The notes beneath the pieces were generated by a model, which saw nothing but the letters and a program-made list of their open reading frames with translations, ran no database searches and was not told the DNA's origin. From assembly GCA_030148605.1 (NCBI GenBank), contig JASBTD010000063.1:62001-126000 (forward strand): a stretch of 64,000 nt of DNA. The letters are read 5' to 3'. Positions 63,793 to 64,000 of this stretch are shown in pieces. The position numbers were made by a program, and so were the translations under genes. The DNA comes from Erythrobacter sp. Its GTDB lineage: Bacteria; Pseudomonadota; Alphaproteobacteria; Sphingomonadales; Sphingomonadaceae. Each line of letters starts with the position of its first letter. Position 1 is the first letter of the stretch.

Positions 63793-64000
63793 ATGGCGAC
63801 ACGCGATCTCCTGAAACTGCCACGTCTGAGCACCCGCGCCGAACCGCGTTCGGGCGAAGCCGCGCCGAGCGGCACGCGTCGCGAGACTGTCCAGCGCTTG
63901 CAGGTCGGATTGTCCGGCCTTGCCGCGATGATATTGCTGGTGGGGCTGGCCAATATCATTCAGGACCGCGCGCGGGTGACAGAAGAGATGGCAGTTCCTG
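63793..64000 (+). CDS. Membrane protein, 5' fragment
   Basis: An open frame from the ATG at 63793 to the window end, 69 complete codons. It starts 'MATRDLLKLPRLSTRAEPRS', polar, then a hydrophobic segment 'LSGLAAMILLVGLANII' and a charged stretch. Nothing more can be said without the rest of the gene. It lies 34 bp after cysK and may be co-transcribed. Confidence 0.6.
   Translation, partial: MATRDLLKLPRLSTRAEPRSGEAAPSGTRRETVQRLQVGLSGLAAMILLVGLANIIQDRARVTEEMAVP

Overview
The window is a 64 kb piece of a chromosome from an alphaproteobacterium, most likely Sphingomonadales and probably close to Erythrobacter/Altererythrobacter. This is inferred from moderately high GC coding sequence, large TonB-dependent receptors carrying a GLGSNRT-type plug motif, the SPOR-nagZ-scpAB-tatABC gene order, a Tad/Flp pilus locus and the secreted peptidase repertoire. 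I saw no rRNA or tRNA genes, no CRISPR array, no insertion sequence and no prophage block. Nearly all of it reads as ordinary vertically inherited chromosome with short intergenic gaps and many start/stop overlaps.

Layout. 1-5.1 kb: the gatB end, trmL, a small beta-rich protein, a secreted penicillin/AHL-type acylase and a secreted M17 aminopeptidase. 5.2-7.9 kb: clpB behind a heat-shock-like promoter. 7.9-15.1 kb: two TonB-dependent receptors on opposite strands with a small exported protein between them. 15.2-18.5 kb: a tightly overlapped minus-strand operon of two 2-oxoglutarate/Fe(II)-oxygenase-type proteins (one fused to TPRs) and a methyltransferase. 18.7-24.8 kb: lipid and acyl-CoA genes (thiolase, SDR, enoyl-CoA hydratase) with AraC and MarR regulators and two membrane proteins. 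24.9-32.2 kb: a Tad pilus locus, cpaA-B-C-D-E-tadB-tadC. 32.3-37.1 kb: alpha/beta hydrolase, FAD oxidoreductase, a tiny DUF1508 gene, rnhA, thrB, ispH. 37.2-44.6 kb: lipoprotein, argS, SPOR protein, nagZ, scpA, scpB, tatA, tatB, tatC. 44.7-50.8 kb: small membrane peptide, amidohydrolase, 3-hydroxyisobutyrate-dehydrogenase-like protein, threonine dehydratase, leucyl-transferase Bpt, lysozyme. 51.0-56.7 kb: glnA and glnB under an apparent NtrC/sigma-54 control region, argC, SH3 protein, cytosolic M17 peptidase, map. 56.7-64 kb: ccmA/ccmB, phhB, SDR, secreted S9 peptidase, DNA glycosylase, ferredoxin, cysK and a truncated membrane protein.

How the genes fit together: the secreted acylase, secreted M17 and S9 peptidases and two TonB receptors suggest a cell that scavenges peptides and amides from outside, with glnB/glnA giving nitrogen control.

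The most unusual part is the Tad locus. The secretin gene cpaC carries an in-frame ochre stop where the family has a glutamate, and the motor ATPase gene cpaF, normally between cpaE and tadB, is absent, leaving a 97-bp gap. Either the locus is decaying, or the strain or assembly carries errors. The overlapping oxygenase-oxygenase-methyltransferase operon is the best candidate for a little-described functional unit. No base-composition, database or alignment computation was possible; family names rest on motifs read by eye.
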